This document shows positions 1 through 8,398 of a stretch of DNA of 64,000 bases, one piece after another (position 1 is the stretch's first letter; the number at the start of each line of letters is the position of its first letter). The notes beneath the pieces were generated by a model. It had not been told where the DNA came from. It worked only from the letters and a program-made list of their open reading frames with translations, and did no database searches. The stretch is from the NCBI RefSeq assembly GCF_008000815.1, contig NZ_CP042806.1:930001-994000 (forward strand), in the 5' to 3' direction. Source of the stretch: Terriglobus albidus (GTDB lineage: Bacteria > Acidobacteriota > Terriglobia > Terriglobales > Acidobacteriaceae). The position numbers and the translations under genes are program-made.

Positions 1-485
1 GGAAGACTCACGTCCTGGTGCGCAATGCACGGGCACTGCACGTGGAAGACATGAAGGGGGTAAACCTGATTCTCCTTGGGTCTGCGTACAGTACCCCCTG
101 GGTTACGTTGTATGAGCCGCAGATGAACTTCCGGTTCCGGTTCGATCAGACGGTGTATAGCTCTTATTTTCTGAATAACCGGCCGCAGCCAGGTGAGCCG
201 GAGATCTATCGGAATGGAAGCACGAGTCCTCCTTACTCGACGTACGCAGTGATCGGGTTTCTTCCGAACATCGACGGCGCCGGGCGGGTGCTGGCGATCG
301 AAGGGCTGACTACGGCTGGGACCGAGGCCGCTTATGGGTTCCTGCTGCATGGGGAGATTGGTGCGTTTCTCAAGACCGTGCCACGGGATGCGAATGGGTT
401 ACGGCCTTTCGAGATTCTGCTTAGGACGACGAGTGTGAGTTCGAGTGCGTCGACGGTGGAGATTGTGGCTAAGCGGGTTTATTGA
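1..485 (+). CDS. C-terminal part of a membrane-anchored transcriptional regulator (5' end outside the window)
   Basis: The frame is open to the left edge (codons from position 3 read K-T-H-V-L-V) and stops at 483-485, so this is the 3' end of a longer gene. About 160 residues are visible. They match, segment by segment, the C-terminal periplasmic domain of the complete regulator at 33480-34778: both share NLILLG, a region with paired aromatic residues, a hydrophobic core of the type AIEGLTTAGTEAA / LVLAGYHTNALIS, and a final stretch that reads RPFEILLRT here and EFFDAVVLS there. In the complete paralogue this domain follows an N-terminal winged-helix DNA-binding region and one membrane helix, so I infer a sensor-regulator spanning the inner membrane. 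The ligand is unknown. It precedes a receptor cluster on the same strand after a 390 bp repeat-rich gap. Confidence 0.6.
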   Translation, partial: KTHVLVRNARALHVEDMKGVNLILLGSAYSTPWVTLYEPQMNFRFRFDQTVYSSYFLNNRPQPGEPEIYRNGSTSPPYSTYAVIGFLPNIDGAGRVLAIEGLTTAGTEAAYGFLLHGEIGAFLKTVPRDANGLRPFEILLRTTSVSSSASTVEIVAKRVY

Positions 486-524
486 GATGGTGTTTGGATA
501 GATCCAGAAAAATGGGTTTAGAGC

Positions 525-682
525 GGTGGGAGCAGCGGGCTTCAGCCCGCTGGTTCAAAGCGCAAAAATGAATGGGCTTTATAGCCCTGGGCTTTTGTCG
601 GTGTCAGACAGAAAGGCCCAGAGCTAAAAGCCCATTTCTTATGGAGTTCGTAAACCGAGGGCTGAAGCCCTCGGCTCCCACC
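525..682. repeat. Family A nested palindromic element, copy 1 (158 bp)
   Basis: Terminal inverted repeats GGTGGGAGC (525-533) and GCTCCCACC (674-682) enclose two palindromic arms with GGGCTTCAGCCC and GGGCTGAAGCCC cores. Inside these lies a second inverted pair (573-591 against 615-633, GGGCTTTATAGCCC facing GAGCTAAAAGCCC, imperfect). The order and size agree with copies at 18634-18787 and 30583-30734. Confidence 0.75.
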
Positions 683-732
683 GGTTCGCGCGAATGTCCC
701 ACCCATCGCGATGCGATGGATGGGGCACCCAG
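683..732 (+). repeat. Family B double-hairpin element, copy 1
   Basis: Layout is GGTTCG-CGCGAA hairpin, then a TGTCCCA / TGGGGCACCC closing stem around a variable CCCATCGCGATGCGATGG palindrome. The same scaffold occurs at 13939-13992, 14026-14080 and, inverted, at 25417-25470. Confidence 0.6.
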
Positions 733-790
733 TGTATTGCCATCCGTTCTTCGTCCCGTAACAAAGCATGGTGAAACCCGGGAAAAAGCC

Positions 791-838
791 GGTGTAGACA
801 CCGTTTACACGGGGTGAAGTCACTTTACCCGGTGTAAA
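791..838. promoter_or_regulatory. Candidate operator: clustered GTGTAAA-type inverted repeats
   Basis: A perfect 12-base palindrome GGTGTAGACACC lies at 791-802. It is followed by a 12-base inverted repeat, TTTACACGGGGT (804-815) against ACCCGGTGTAAA (827-838), with one mismatch. The cluster sits upstream of a secreted-protein gene and next to a regulator gene. Regulatory use is inference; it could equally be another hairpin repeat. Confidence 0.35.
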
Positions 839-973
839 TGGGGCCTCAATACTGAGGGCATCAGAACATGCTTCGCATGGTTGCGGCACCCGTGGTGTTG
901 TTTCGGGCGCCGTGTGTCTGGCGTGGAAGGCCGACCGCTGTCCATGCGAAAGCTCCGGGTGCTCATAAAGAAG

Positions 974-2605
974 ATGAAGCGGACGAGAATGCTGCAAGGT
1001 TTGGTATCGGGGATTGGTGTGTGGATTGTGGCGCTCGCTGTACTGCTGCAGGCGCCGTTGATGCAAGCGGCGGCGGGGAACGGAAGCCTGAAGCTGTATG
1101 AGGTTGCGGGAGCCGGTGGGCTTGCCGGAGCCACCTACCGCCAGGACACGATCATTCTGTTCAACCCGACGGCATCGACGTACAACTGCTCGACCTGCGC
1201 CATCCAGCTCCACAGCGGGACGAGCAATACGGCGTCCTGGACGGTCTATAAGCTGCCGACGTTGGCGATTCCCGCTGGCGGCTATTACATGATCTCGGCT
1301 AGCTCTCCAACGCTCTCGACTTCGGGGGCGCTGGCGCCGATTGCGTACGACTATCGGCTGAAGACGATCGAAGGGACGACCGTCGACGGCACCAGCGGCG
1401 ATAACATCCTGAGCAGCACGGTGCAGGCAATCGCCTTGACCAATACACAGACGGTGCTCACCGCGAGCTCCGCTGCGCAGTGCGGCACAGGATCGCAGTT
1501 GCTGGACTTCCTGGGATACGGTTCGGATATCGCAACCAACAGCGCGACCACTGCCACACCGGCCACCTGCTATGCCGGAGCGGGCGAGGCGTACTACGAC
1601 GGGAGCTCGCAGTATGGGCGTCAGCTAGGGTCGCTCCGCAAGAACCCCTGCATCGATGCTTTCAATAACGCGACCGACTGGGCGAACGCTCCCCTGGTCT
1701 TTCTGAACTCTTCCTCGACGAAGACACCCTGTTCGACGGGAACGCAGTTGAGCGCTGTGGTAACCGCGACACCGACCAACCCCGGTGTCAGCGAGACGGT
1801 GACCGTCACTGCGGCTGTAACCAAGGCCACGTCGCCTGCCAGCAGCGGGATCGTGGCGAAACTGAATTTCGATTCCGTCTATTACGGCTCGACGGCCCTG
1901 CAGATGTACGACGACGGCACGCACGGGGATGCGACTGCGAACGACGGCACCTATACGGTGACGACTACCATCCCTGCGACGGCTGCTTCGGGTTTCACCT
2001 ATTCGACCAACGTGACTGTGACCGATGCGGTGGGTAACTCGTATATCGGATCGACTCGCCTGACGATCGCCATAGGCACGATCAGCATGACCACGCCGAG
2101 CACGACGGCTGATGTCAGCGCCGGCGGCGTCCTGAAGTTTCCGATTACTCTCACGGGACAGCATGGTTACGGCGGCATCCTGAACATCACATGCACGGGC
2201 ACGCCGAACGCAAACTCACTTGGTGTGCCGATCAGCACACAGTGTGTCTCCACGCCGCCAGAGGTGACGCTGACGAGCAACGGCACGGCGACGATCTCCC
2301 TGGCGATTGCGACCGGAACAACCAGCATGGCCGGCATTGCGCCTTCCATGAAGACACCGCTTTGCTTTGCCGGCATTGCAGGTCTTGGCTTGCTCGTCTT
2401 CAGTCTGCGTAAGAGATGCCTGCTGCCGGCATTGCTGAGCGTGCTGGCTGTCTTCCTGGTGTTGCAGACCACGGGATGCGGAACGAATGCGGGTCTGGGC
2501 AACACGGCGGCTGCGTCGGGAACGTATGTCTACACCGTGACTGCCACGGACTCGAACCTTTCGACAGTAACGAATTCGCTGAACTTCACCATCACCGTGA
2601 AGTAA
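974..2605 (+). CDS. Secreted lamin-tail-domain (LTD) surface protein with C-terminal hydrophobic segment
   Basis: About 543 residues from the ATG at 974; the frame is open from 881, and ATGs at 944 and 989 are alternatives, none with a strong ribosome site. A hydrophobic export signal ends near QAAAG. The next about 140 residues have the lamin-tail pattern (LKLYEVAGAGG, DTIILFNPT, W-VYKLP, L-IPAGGYYMI), an Ig-like extracellular fold. A beta-sandwich with YDDGTHGDATANDGTY resembles surface-protein domains in this phylum. Near the C-terminus lie two hydrophobic stretches flanking SLRKR, then a lipobox-like TTGCG, then a last beta-strand-rich segment ending TITVK. The gene leads a co-oriented run with the propeller lipoprotein, TonB receptor and phospholipase C. 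A structural or binding role at the cell surface is inference. Confidence 0.65.
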   Translation: MKRTRMLQGLVSGIGVWIVALAVLLQAPLMQAAAGNGSLKLYEVAGAGGLAGATYRQDTIILFNPTASTYNCSTCAIQLHSGTSNTASWTVYKLPTLAIPAGGYYMISASSPTLSTSGALAPIAYDYRLKTIEGTTVDGTSGDNILSSTVQAIALTNTQTVLTASSAAQCGTGSQLLDFLGYGSDIATNSATTATPATCYAGAGEAYYDGSSQYGRQLGSLRKNPCIDAFNNATDWANAPLVFLNSSSTKTPCSTGTQLSAVVTATPTNPGVSETVTVTAAVTKATSPASSGIVAKLNFDSVYYGSTALQMYDDGTHGDATANDGTYTVTTTIPATAASGFTYSTNVTVTDAVGNSYIGSTRLTIAIGTISMTTPSTTADVSAGGVLKFPITLTGQHGYGGILNITCTGTPNANSLGVPISTQCVSTPPEVTLTSNGTATISLAIATGTTSMAGIAPSMKTPLCFAGIAGLGLLVFSLRKRCLLPALLSVLAVFLVLQTTGCGTNAGLGNTAAASGTYVYTVTATDSNLSTVTNSLNFTITVK

Positions 2606-2674
2606 GCGCCCGGCAGTGTGTTGTGCGGCGGGGATAAAAGCAGATTTTTCAGCAACGATTTGGGAGACGACAGG

Positions 2675-4855
2675 ATGCAACGGAGAACGGGCGCATGCAC
2701 TTCATGGCTGTTGACGGCACTGGGTGCTCTGCCTCTGGCGCTAGTGGCAGTGACGGGTTGCGGAGTGAAGCAGGCAGCGCCGACGACCAGCTATAGCAAC
2801 CCCGCCACGCTGCAGGGGCAGGTCTTCGCAGGCCGCAACTACATGGCCGGTGCGACAGTAAAGATCTATGAGACGCAGTCGAACGGTGTCGCCGGCAATG
2901 GCTACTACACCGGAACGGCAAAGCTGCTGCAGACGCTGACGGCGAACACGACCGGTGGATGGAGCACATCCAACCTGAGCTGTTCGAGCCCGGACCAGAT
3001 CTATGTCACGGCCGAGGGCGGCACTCCGTATCCGTCAGGGCTTAACTACACGACGCTGTCGAACAATCCGAATTCACTGTTGATGACGGCGATCGGTGAC
3101 TGTTCTCTGCTGAGTGCTGCGACCAGTTCCAACAATGTAACTTCCATCGTCACCAATGAAGCATCGACGGTGGCTGCGGTGTGGGCTCTGCGTAACTTCA
3201 TCAGCCTGAATGGGACGACGGTGAATGTAGCCAGCGCCTCGACCAACTATGCAGGCACCAAGGGTGCGGGAGTAGCAGGAAACTACGCAGGTCTGGCGCA
3301 TGCTTTTCTGAACGCGAACAATCTCTCGCCATACAAGATCGGTAACTTTGTGCAGTACACCAATGGCAGCGCGGACGGTACGGGTGGCGGCCTGGTGCCG
3401 GTGCAGGAGCTGAACTCGCTCGCCTATGCGCAGTACCTCTGCACGATTGGTGGAAACGGAACCACGGCCGGAGATTTCAGCAACTGCAGCAAGCTGTATC
3501 AGCTTGCGACGCCTCCGGGAGGAACAGCGCCAACCAACTCGTTGGCGGCGATGCTCAATATCGCGCGGTATCCGGCGAACAACGCCCAGGCGATTCTGGA
3601 CTTTTCGCTGACGCCGATTCCCGCGTCGGGTCAGACAGGCTCGCAGCAGATCAATGCCGGGGTCTATGTGCCGGCGTTGACGGGCTTCGGGACCGCGGGC
3701 TCCGGCGGTGCGACCGACTGGAGTGTGGCCATCTACTACCTTGCGGGTTATGGCGCGACGTCGAGTGGACAAGGATCGACGTATCCGCTGTTCGTCACCA
3801 TCGACGCCAATGACAATGTGTACTTCTCGAATCCGAATGCATCGACCAGCACGGCTGGGAACGTGATTGCGTTGAACAGCGCGGGACAGAGCCTGTGGAC
3901 CTCTGCGACGGATACGAAGAACCTGTCCATTCCTCGTGGAATTGCGGCGGATGCTGCTGGACATATCTGGGTTGCGAACGGAAGCACGACGGCGAGCAAT
4001 GCGTTTGTGCAGGAGATGGATGCGACGACGGGTAACCTGCTGCAGCGGTACACTTCGTCGTCCACATCGCTCTATGGTGTCGCTGTCGATTCGCTCGGTA
4101 ATGTCTGGTACGGCGCGAGTACAACGACCGGACAGAATCTGCATGAGCTGGCGTTGAAAGGATCGCAATACACAGAGGCAACATTCTCTGTGACACCGTC
4201 CTCCGCTACGACGGCGCCCTACCAGATTCGTCCAGATGGGAATAACAACATCTGGATTGCCGGTAACGGTTCTTCCACGACGCAGGCGATCTACTTCCCG
4301 AATACCGGAACCGCGGCATCGCCGACTTATACCGCGGGGCTGAAGTTTGCGACGATGTCCGGCAGCGGAGCGTACGGTATTGCGGCTGATGCGAGCGGCA
4401 ATGCCTATATGGTTCCGAATACCACGACCGGCGGTTTTTATAAGACTACGGTCACTGGAAGCGGATCTTCGGCAACCCTCGCCGCGAGCAAAGTGACGTC
4501 GAATCCGGCTGCGAACTCACGTTTCCTGGATGTCGATGGCTCCGGGAACCTCTGGTTCCTGGACAACGCGACGGGAACCTTCCTGTATCAGTACAACCCT
4601 TCCAGCGCGACGATGGCCTCGTTCTATCCCTGCTATAACGCCGGGACAATGACGGGCACGGGCACGGCGACGAGCACGGTACAGACATGCTCCACCGGCA
4701 TGAGCACCAAGCAGGACCTTGCGATCGATTCGACCGGTTCGGTCTGGGTGGCGAGTTATGGAAACTCGGGCGGCGGCCGGATGGTGCAGATCATCGGCCT
4801 GGCATCGCCGACGGTGCCGCTACGGGCGGCCGGAAAGCCGGGTGTCATGCCATGA
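2675..4855 (+). CDS. NHL/SMP-30-type beta-propeller lipoprotein
   Basis: 726 residues. The ATG at 2675 follows GGGAGACGACAGG and gives a clean lipoprotein signal (LVAVTGC, Cys acylated), so the upstream in-frame ATG at 2618 is unlikely. An N-terminal Ala/Ser/Thr/Asn-rich region begins with a carboxypeptidase-like motif (LQGQVFAGRNYMAGATVKIY) and may be a secreted helical or repeat domain. From about residue 370 there are at least six blades of the type DA-GHIWVANG, DSLGNVWYGAS, DGNNNIWIAG, DASGNAYMV, DGSGNLWFLD and DSTGSVWVASYG, typical of NHL or Vgb-like propellers. Propellers of this class bind ligands or carry lyase or lactonase activity; no catalytic set could be fixed by eye. The stop overlaps an ATGA with the next frame, pointing to co-transcription with the TonB receptor. 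Confidence 0.75.
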   Translation: MQRRTGACTSWLLTALGALPLALVAVTGCGVKQAAPTTSYSNPATLQGQVFAGRNYMAGATVKIYETQSNGVAGNGYYTGTAKLLQTLTANTTGGWSTSNLSCSSPDQIYVTAEGGTPYPSGLNYTTLSNNPNSLLMTAIGDCSLLSAATSSNNVTSIVTNEASTVAAVWALRNFISLNGTTVNVASASTNYAGTKGAGVAGNYAGLAHAFLNANNLSPYKIGNFVQYTNGSADGTGGGLVPVQELNSLAYAQYLCTIGGNGTTAGDFSNCSKLYQLATPPGGTAPTNSLAAMLNIARYPANNAQAILDFSLTPIPASGQTGSQQINAGVYVPALTGFGTAGSGGATDWSVAIYYLAGYGATSSGQGSTYPLFVTIDANDNVYFSNPNASTSTAGNVIALNSAGQSLWTSATDTKNLSIPRGIAADAAGHIWVANGSTTASNAFVQEMDATTGNLLQRYTSSSTSLYGVAVDSLGNVWYGASTTTGQNLHELALKGSQYTEATFSVTPSSATTAPYQIRPDGNNNIWIAGNGSSTTQAIYFPNTGTAASPTYTAGLKFATMSGSGAYGIAADASGNAYMVPNTTTGGFYKTTVTGSGSSATLAASKVTSNPAANSRFLDVDGSGNLWFLDNATGTFLYQYNPSSATMASFYPCYNAGTMTGTGTATSTVQTCSTGMSTKQDLAIDSTGSVWVASYGNSGGGRMVQIIGLASPTVPLRAAGKPGVMP

Positions 4856-4950
4856 CGAACACATTCGAGCGGAACGAACGACAAGGGCGTGGGGATTCCC
4901 CGGACCGCGTCATGAAGGAACTCAGGCAATCTTCGAAGGATAAAAAGTTC

Positions 4951-7900
4951 ATGCGATCCAAGATCTTTGTTTGCTGGACGGTGTTGCTGCTGTTGCTGAG
5001 CGCCGGCCACGCTTTTGGTCAGTTCGAAACGGCTTCGATCGTAGGCCGTGTGACTGATCCCTCCGGCGCTGTCATTGTGGGTGCTACCGTTACGGCCACG
5101 GAGCTTGCGACCGGTATCTCGATTCAGCGTAAGACCGACAAGGCCGGCCAGTATGTGATTCCAGCGCTGCACCCTGGTGAGTATCGCGTGGTTGCCAGTA
5201 TTGCCGGCTTCAACGACGCAGTGGCGGAAGGCGTGCATCTGCAGGTTGGCACCAACCAGAATGTCGACCTGAAGATGGCGGTCGGAGCTGCCGAGTCGGT
5301 TACGGTCGATGCCGATGAGATGGTGCTGGAGAAGGAGACGAGCCAGAAGCAGCAGGTTATTTCAAGCGAGAACATCGACTCCTTCCCGCTGCAGAACATG
5401 AACTACAGCGATCTGCTGACGCTTTCGACCGGTGTAACGCAGGATTCCGCTGGACAGGACCTGGGAACATCGAGCACTGCTCGTGAGGGTTCGTACAACA
5501 TCAATGGCATGCGGTCGACGTACAACAACTTTTTGCTGGACGGCATGGATAACAATGCTCACGGCCTGTCGAACCAGGGCTTCTCGAACCAGGTCATCAA
5601 TCCGGCGCAGTACAGCATTGACCAGTTCTCGATTGTGACCACGCTGCCGGCGGCTGAGTACGGACGCTCGGCGGGTGGAACCATCAACGTGGCTTTCAAG
5701 CATGGGACCAACCGGCTACATGGCAATCTGTATGAGTCGCTGCGCAATACGGTTGCGAATGCAAACGGCTACTTCAAAGCGGCCAGCAACGCAGGCTCGG
5801 CGAGCCGCACGACGATCATCCGGAACCAGTTTGGCGGTAATCTGGGTGGGCCGTTTCTGAAGGACAAGTTCTTCTTCTTCGTCGACTACGAAGGCCTGCG
5901 TCAGGTGCGCCAGGTGGTGAACCAGTCGAACATCTTTAAGATGAGCGATCACCAACTGATCGCTTCGCCGAATGCGACGGCAAACACTACAGCAGTCTTG
6001 AATCCCTTTACCGGTGAGAGCTATGCAGCGGATCGTCCGCTGCCGCGCGGTGTTCTCTCTCCCATTGCACTGTCGATTCTGGATGCGTTTCCGCTGCCGA
6101 ACAACAATGGCGCCGGAACGACCTCCATTTCAAGCAACTGGTCGGTGCTGCAGCGCTTCGTCAACAGCTACGACAAGGAAGACGCACGTCTCGACATCCA
6201 GTGGAATCCGCGCACGTCGTCGTTCGTGCGTGTCAGCCAGTCGAAAGAGCACGATCTCGATGGGCCAATCCTGCCGGCGCCGCTGAGCGGAGGCAACGGG
6301 TACTTCCGCACGATCAACCAGCAGGCTGCTTTGGGTCTCACGCGCCAGATTGGAGCTTCGCAGCTCATTGAGGCTCGTTTAGGAGCTTCGTTCACCAAGG
6401 GCGGCAAGAATCCTTACACGCTGGGCGATCCCCGGACCTTTGGGATCAAGGGTGTTCCCACCGACCCGCGCGTGTGGGGTGGCCTGGTCTACCAGGGTTT
6501 GAATGGCTATAGCGGTATCGGCCGCCAGACAACCAATCCGCAGTGGCAGTATCCCTTCTTCCTCAACCCGAAGGTCAGCTACTCGTGGTTGATGGGCAAA
6601 CATAACCTGAAGTCGGGATATGAGTTCGGTTATCTACGCCAGACTGTACAGGACGTGAATCCTATCTACGGCGATATGGAGTATCAGAGCTCGTTCACCG
6701 GATACACCATCAGCGACTTCCTCTTCGGTGTTCCGAATGAGATTGACCTGACTACCTATTTCGTCGCTCATATCCGCCAGGGTGGGCACTCGGTCTTCCT
6801 GCAGGACGACTGGAAGGTGCTGCCGAAGCTGACGCTGAACGTTGGCGTGCGCTACGAGTACACCTCGCACTTCTACGAGAAAGACAGCCGGATGACGAAC
6901 TTCGATCCGGTGAACACGCCGATCACGGGCCAGATGCTGCAGGCGCGCGCTAACGGGTCTGTGTATCAGAAGCAGTTGATCGACCCGGATATGAACGACT
7001 TTATGCCGCGCTTCGGTTTCGCTGCATCGCCTACGCGGCGCCTGGTTGTTCACGGCGGTTATGGAATCGGTTATATGCACTACACGCGTTCGGGTGAAGC
7101 GGACAATCTTGCGGTGAACGGGCCGCAGGTGAATGCCGCTGTGTATAACCAGGTGCCGAAGTACTTCAAGACAGCGGGTGCAAAGTCTTCACCCACCTTC
7201 TACACGCTGGACCAGGGGTTCCCGACGGGAATGGCATCTCCAGCGAACTTCAACCTGTATACCTCGATGGTTAAGTGGGTTCCGCGCAGCTATCGTGATC
7301 CGTATGTGCAGAGCTGGTATCTGGGCTTCCAGATGGGATTCGGAAAGAACCGTCTGGTCGATATCGCCTATGTCGGCAATCGCGCTGCGAAGCTGCAGGA
7401 GATCGGTATCTATAACCAGCGCCGCCCTGAACTTGGAAGGGATCCGATCTCAGGATATTTTCAACGGCCGTACGCCAATATCGGTGACGTCGCGCAGACA
7501 AATAACGGAGGCTATAGCAAATATCACGGCCTGCAGGCCCGTTTTGAGCAAAGGAACTTCTATGGTTTGTGGTTGCTGAACGCGTTTACCTGGTCCCGCG
7601 ACTTTGGCAACGTTGGGGACTCGCTGACGGCATCGCGCGGTTTCTCGGGCAGCCCGCAGGACTACTATGCTCCGTCGCACAATGACTACGGGCCGCTGCA
7701 GTATGATGTGCCGCTCATCAATGCAACAGCAATGATCTGGCGATTGCCTGTAGGAAAGGGCAAGATGCTGTTTCGTCATGCCGGCGCGAAGATGGATGCG
7801 CTCATCGGCGGATGGCAGATCACGGCATACAATCAGTTCCACTCCGGACCGGCGCTGACACCGAACTTCACGCCGAGCGGCGGCCAGCTCCTTTCGAATA

Positions 7901-8388
7901 ATGGATACGTGCAGTATCGTCCGTTCCTCGCCGCGGGTGTGACACCGCAACAGGCACGGCAGCGGTTGCATGTCCCGGGGCACCCGGAAGAGGCATTCTG
8001 CAACACCGTGTATTCCAATAGCCAGCAGGCTGCCTACAACGGATGCACGCTCATGTTCGCGACCACGAATCCGAACGCAAGTGCTGCAACGGATCCAATT
8101 CCTTATAACGTGAGCTGGGCTGGATCAAGCCTGGATCCTCGCGGCAATGTGCCGAACGGCTTCCTTCGCGGCGACTGGTTCGATCAACTCGATGCGGGCG
8201 TAAACAAGACCTTCCAGTTGCCGTGGGAGAAGACGCGGCTGGAGTTCCGCGGCCAGTTCTACAACGTGCTGAACAAGACGAATTTCACCCCGCCGGGTAT
8301 GAGCTGTTGCTCGACCTCGTTCGGACGTATCACCAGCACCTATGGTCCGGGCCGCGTCGGGCAGCTGCAGGCACGCCTGATCTTCTAG
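4951..8388 (+). CDS. TonB-dependent Oar-like outer-membrane receptor
   Basis: 1145 residues from the ATG at 4951, which has GAAGGA ten bases upstream and gives a standard signal peptide ending HAFG-QF. The frame is open further upstream (ATG 4852 overlaps the stop of the previous gene, ATG 4912), but those starts place the signal internally. Residues about 28-112 form a carboxypeptidase-regulatory-like domain (IVGRVTDPSGAVIVGATV ... YVIPALHPGEYRV). A plug follows (YNINGMRSTYNNFLLDGMDNN, GGTINVAFKHGTN), then a large barrel with FRNQFGGNLGGP-like and FVDYEGLR motifs and the terminal LQARLIF. Such proteins take large or complex substrates across the outer membrane with TonB-ExbBD energy. The gene lies between a propeller lipoprotein and a phospholipase C, so the ligand may be a phosphorylated or lipidic compound (inference). 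Confidence 0.9.
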   Translation: MRSKIFVCWTVLLLLLSAGHAFGQFETASIVGRVTDPSGAVIVGATVTATELATGISIQRKTDKAGQYVIPALHPGEYRVVASIAGFNDAVAEGVHLQVGTNQNVDLKMAVGAAESVTVDADEMVLEKETSQKQQVISSENIDSFPLQNMNYSDLLTLSTGVTQDSAGQDLGTSSTAREGSYNINGMRSTYNNFLLDGMDNNAHGLSNQGFSNQVINPAQYSIDQFSIVTTLPAAEYGRSAGGTINVAFKHGTNRLHGNLYESLRNTVANANGYFKAASNAGSASRTTIIRNQFGGNLGGPFLKDKFFFFVDYEGLRQVRQVVNQSNIFKMSDHQLIASPNATANTTAVLNPFTGESYAADRPLPRGVLSPIALSILDAFPLPNNNGAGTTSISSNWSVLQRFVNSYDKEDARLDIQWNPRTSSFVRVSQSKEHDLDGPILPAPLSGGNGYFRTINQQAALGLTRQIGASQLIEARLGASFTKGGKNPYTLGDPRTFGIKGVPTDPRVWGGLVYQGLNGYSGIGRQTTNPQWQYPFFLNPKVSYSWLMGKHNLKSGYEFGYLRQTVQDVNPIYGDMEYQSSFTGYTISDFLFGVPNEIDLTTYFVAHIRQGGHSVFLQDDWKVLPKLTLNVGVRYEYTSHFYEKDSRMTNFDPVNTPITGQMLQARANGSVYQKQLIDPDMNDFMPRFGFAASPTRRLVVHGGYGIGYMHYTRSGEADNLAVNGPQVNAAVYNQVPKYFKTAGAKSSPTFYTLDQGFPTGMASPANFNLYTSMVKWVPRSYRDPYVQSWYLGFQMGFGKNRLVDIAYVGNRAAKLQEIGIYNQRRPELGRDPISGYFQRPYANIGDVAQTNNGGYSKYHGLQARFEQRNFYGLWLLNAFTWSRDFGNVGDSLTASRGFSGSPQDYYAPSHNDYGPLQYDVPLINATAMIWRLPVGKGKMLFRHAGAKMDALIGGWQITAYNQFHSGPALTPNFTPSGGQLLSNNGYVQYRPFLAAGVTPQQARQRLHVPGHPEEAFCNTVYSNSQQAAYNGCTLMFATTNPNASAATDPIPYNVSWAGSSLDPRGNVPNGFLRGDWFDQLDAGVNKTFQLPWEKTRLEFRGQFYNVLNKTNFTPPGMSCCSTSFGRITSTYGPGRVGQLQARLIF

Positions 8389-8392
8389 GAGG
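8387..8392 (+). promoter_or_regulatory. Strong ribosome binding site deciding a GTG start
   Basis: AGGAGG overlaps the TAG stop of the TonB receptor gene (8386-8388) and lies six bases before the GTG at 8399. It is the clearest Shine-Dalgarno in this cluster, supports GTG initiation for the phospholipase C gene and suggests translational coupling to the receptor. Confidence 0.8.
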
Positions 8393-8398
8393 CAAGCG

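Larger units (their letters stand above)
486..880. other. Intergenic region made of palindromic repeats
   Basis: About 395 bases with no credible gene. The region holds one 158 bp nested palindrome (525-682), directly followed by one double-hairpin element (683-732), and then a run of GTGTAAA/TTTACAC-type inverted repeats (791-838) ahead of the next gene. Long antisense frames across it are only a by-product of GC-rich palindromes. Confidence 0.7.

Noticed and set aside
542..1213. 223-codon minus-strand frame over the repeat region and LTD gene
   Set aside because: It is made of palindromic repeat translation plus antisense of the LTD gene, with no domain.
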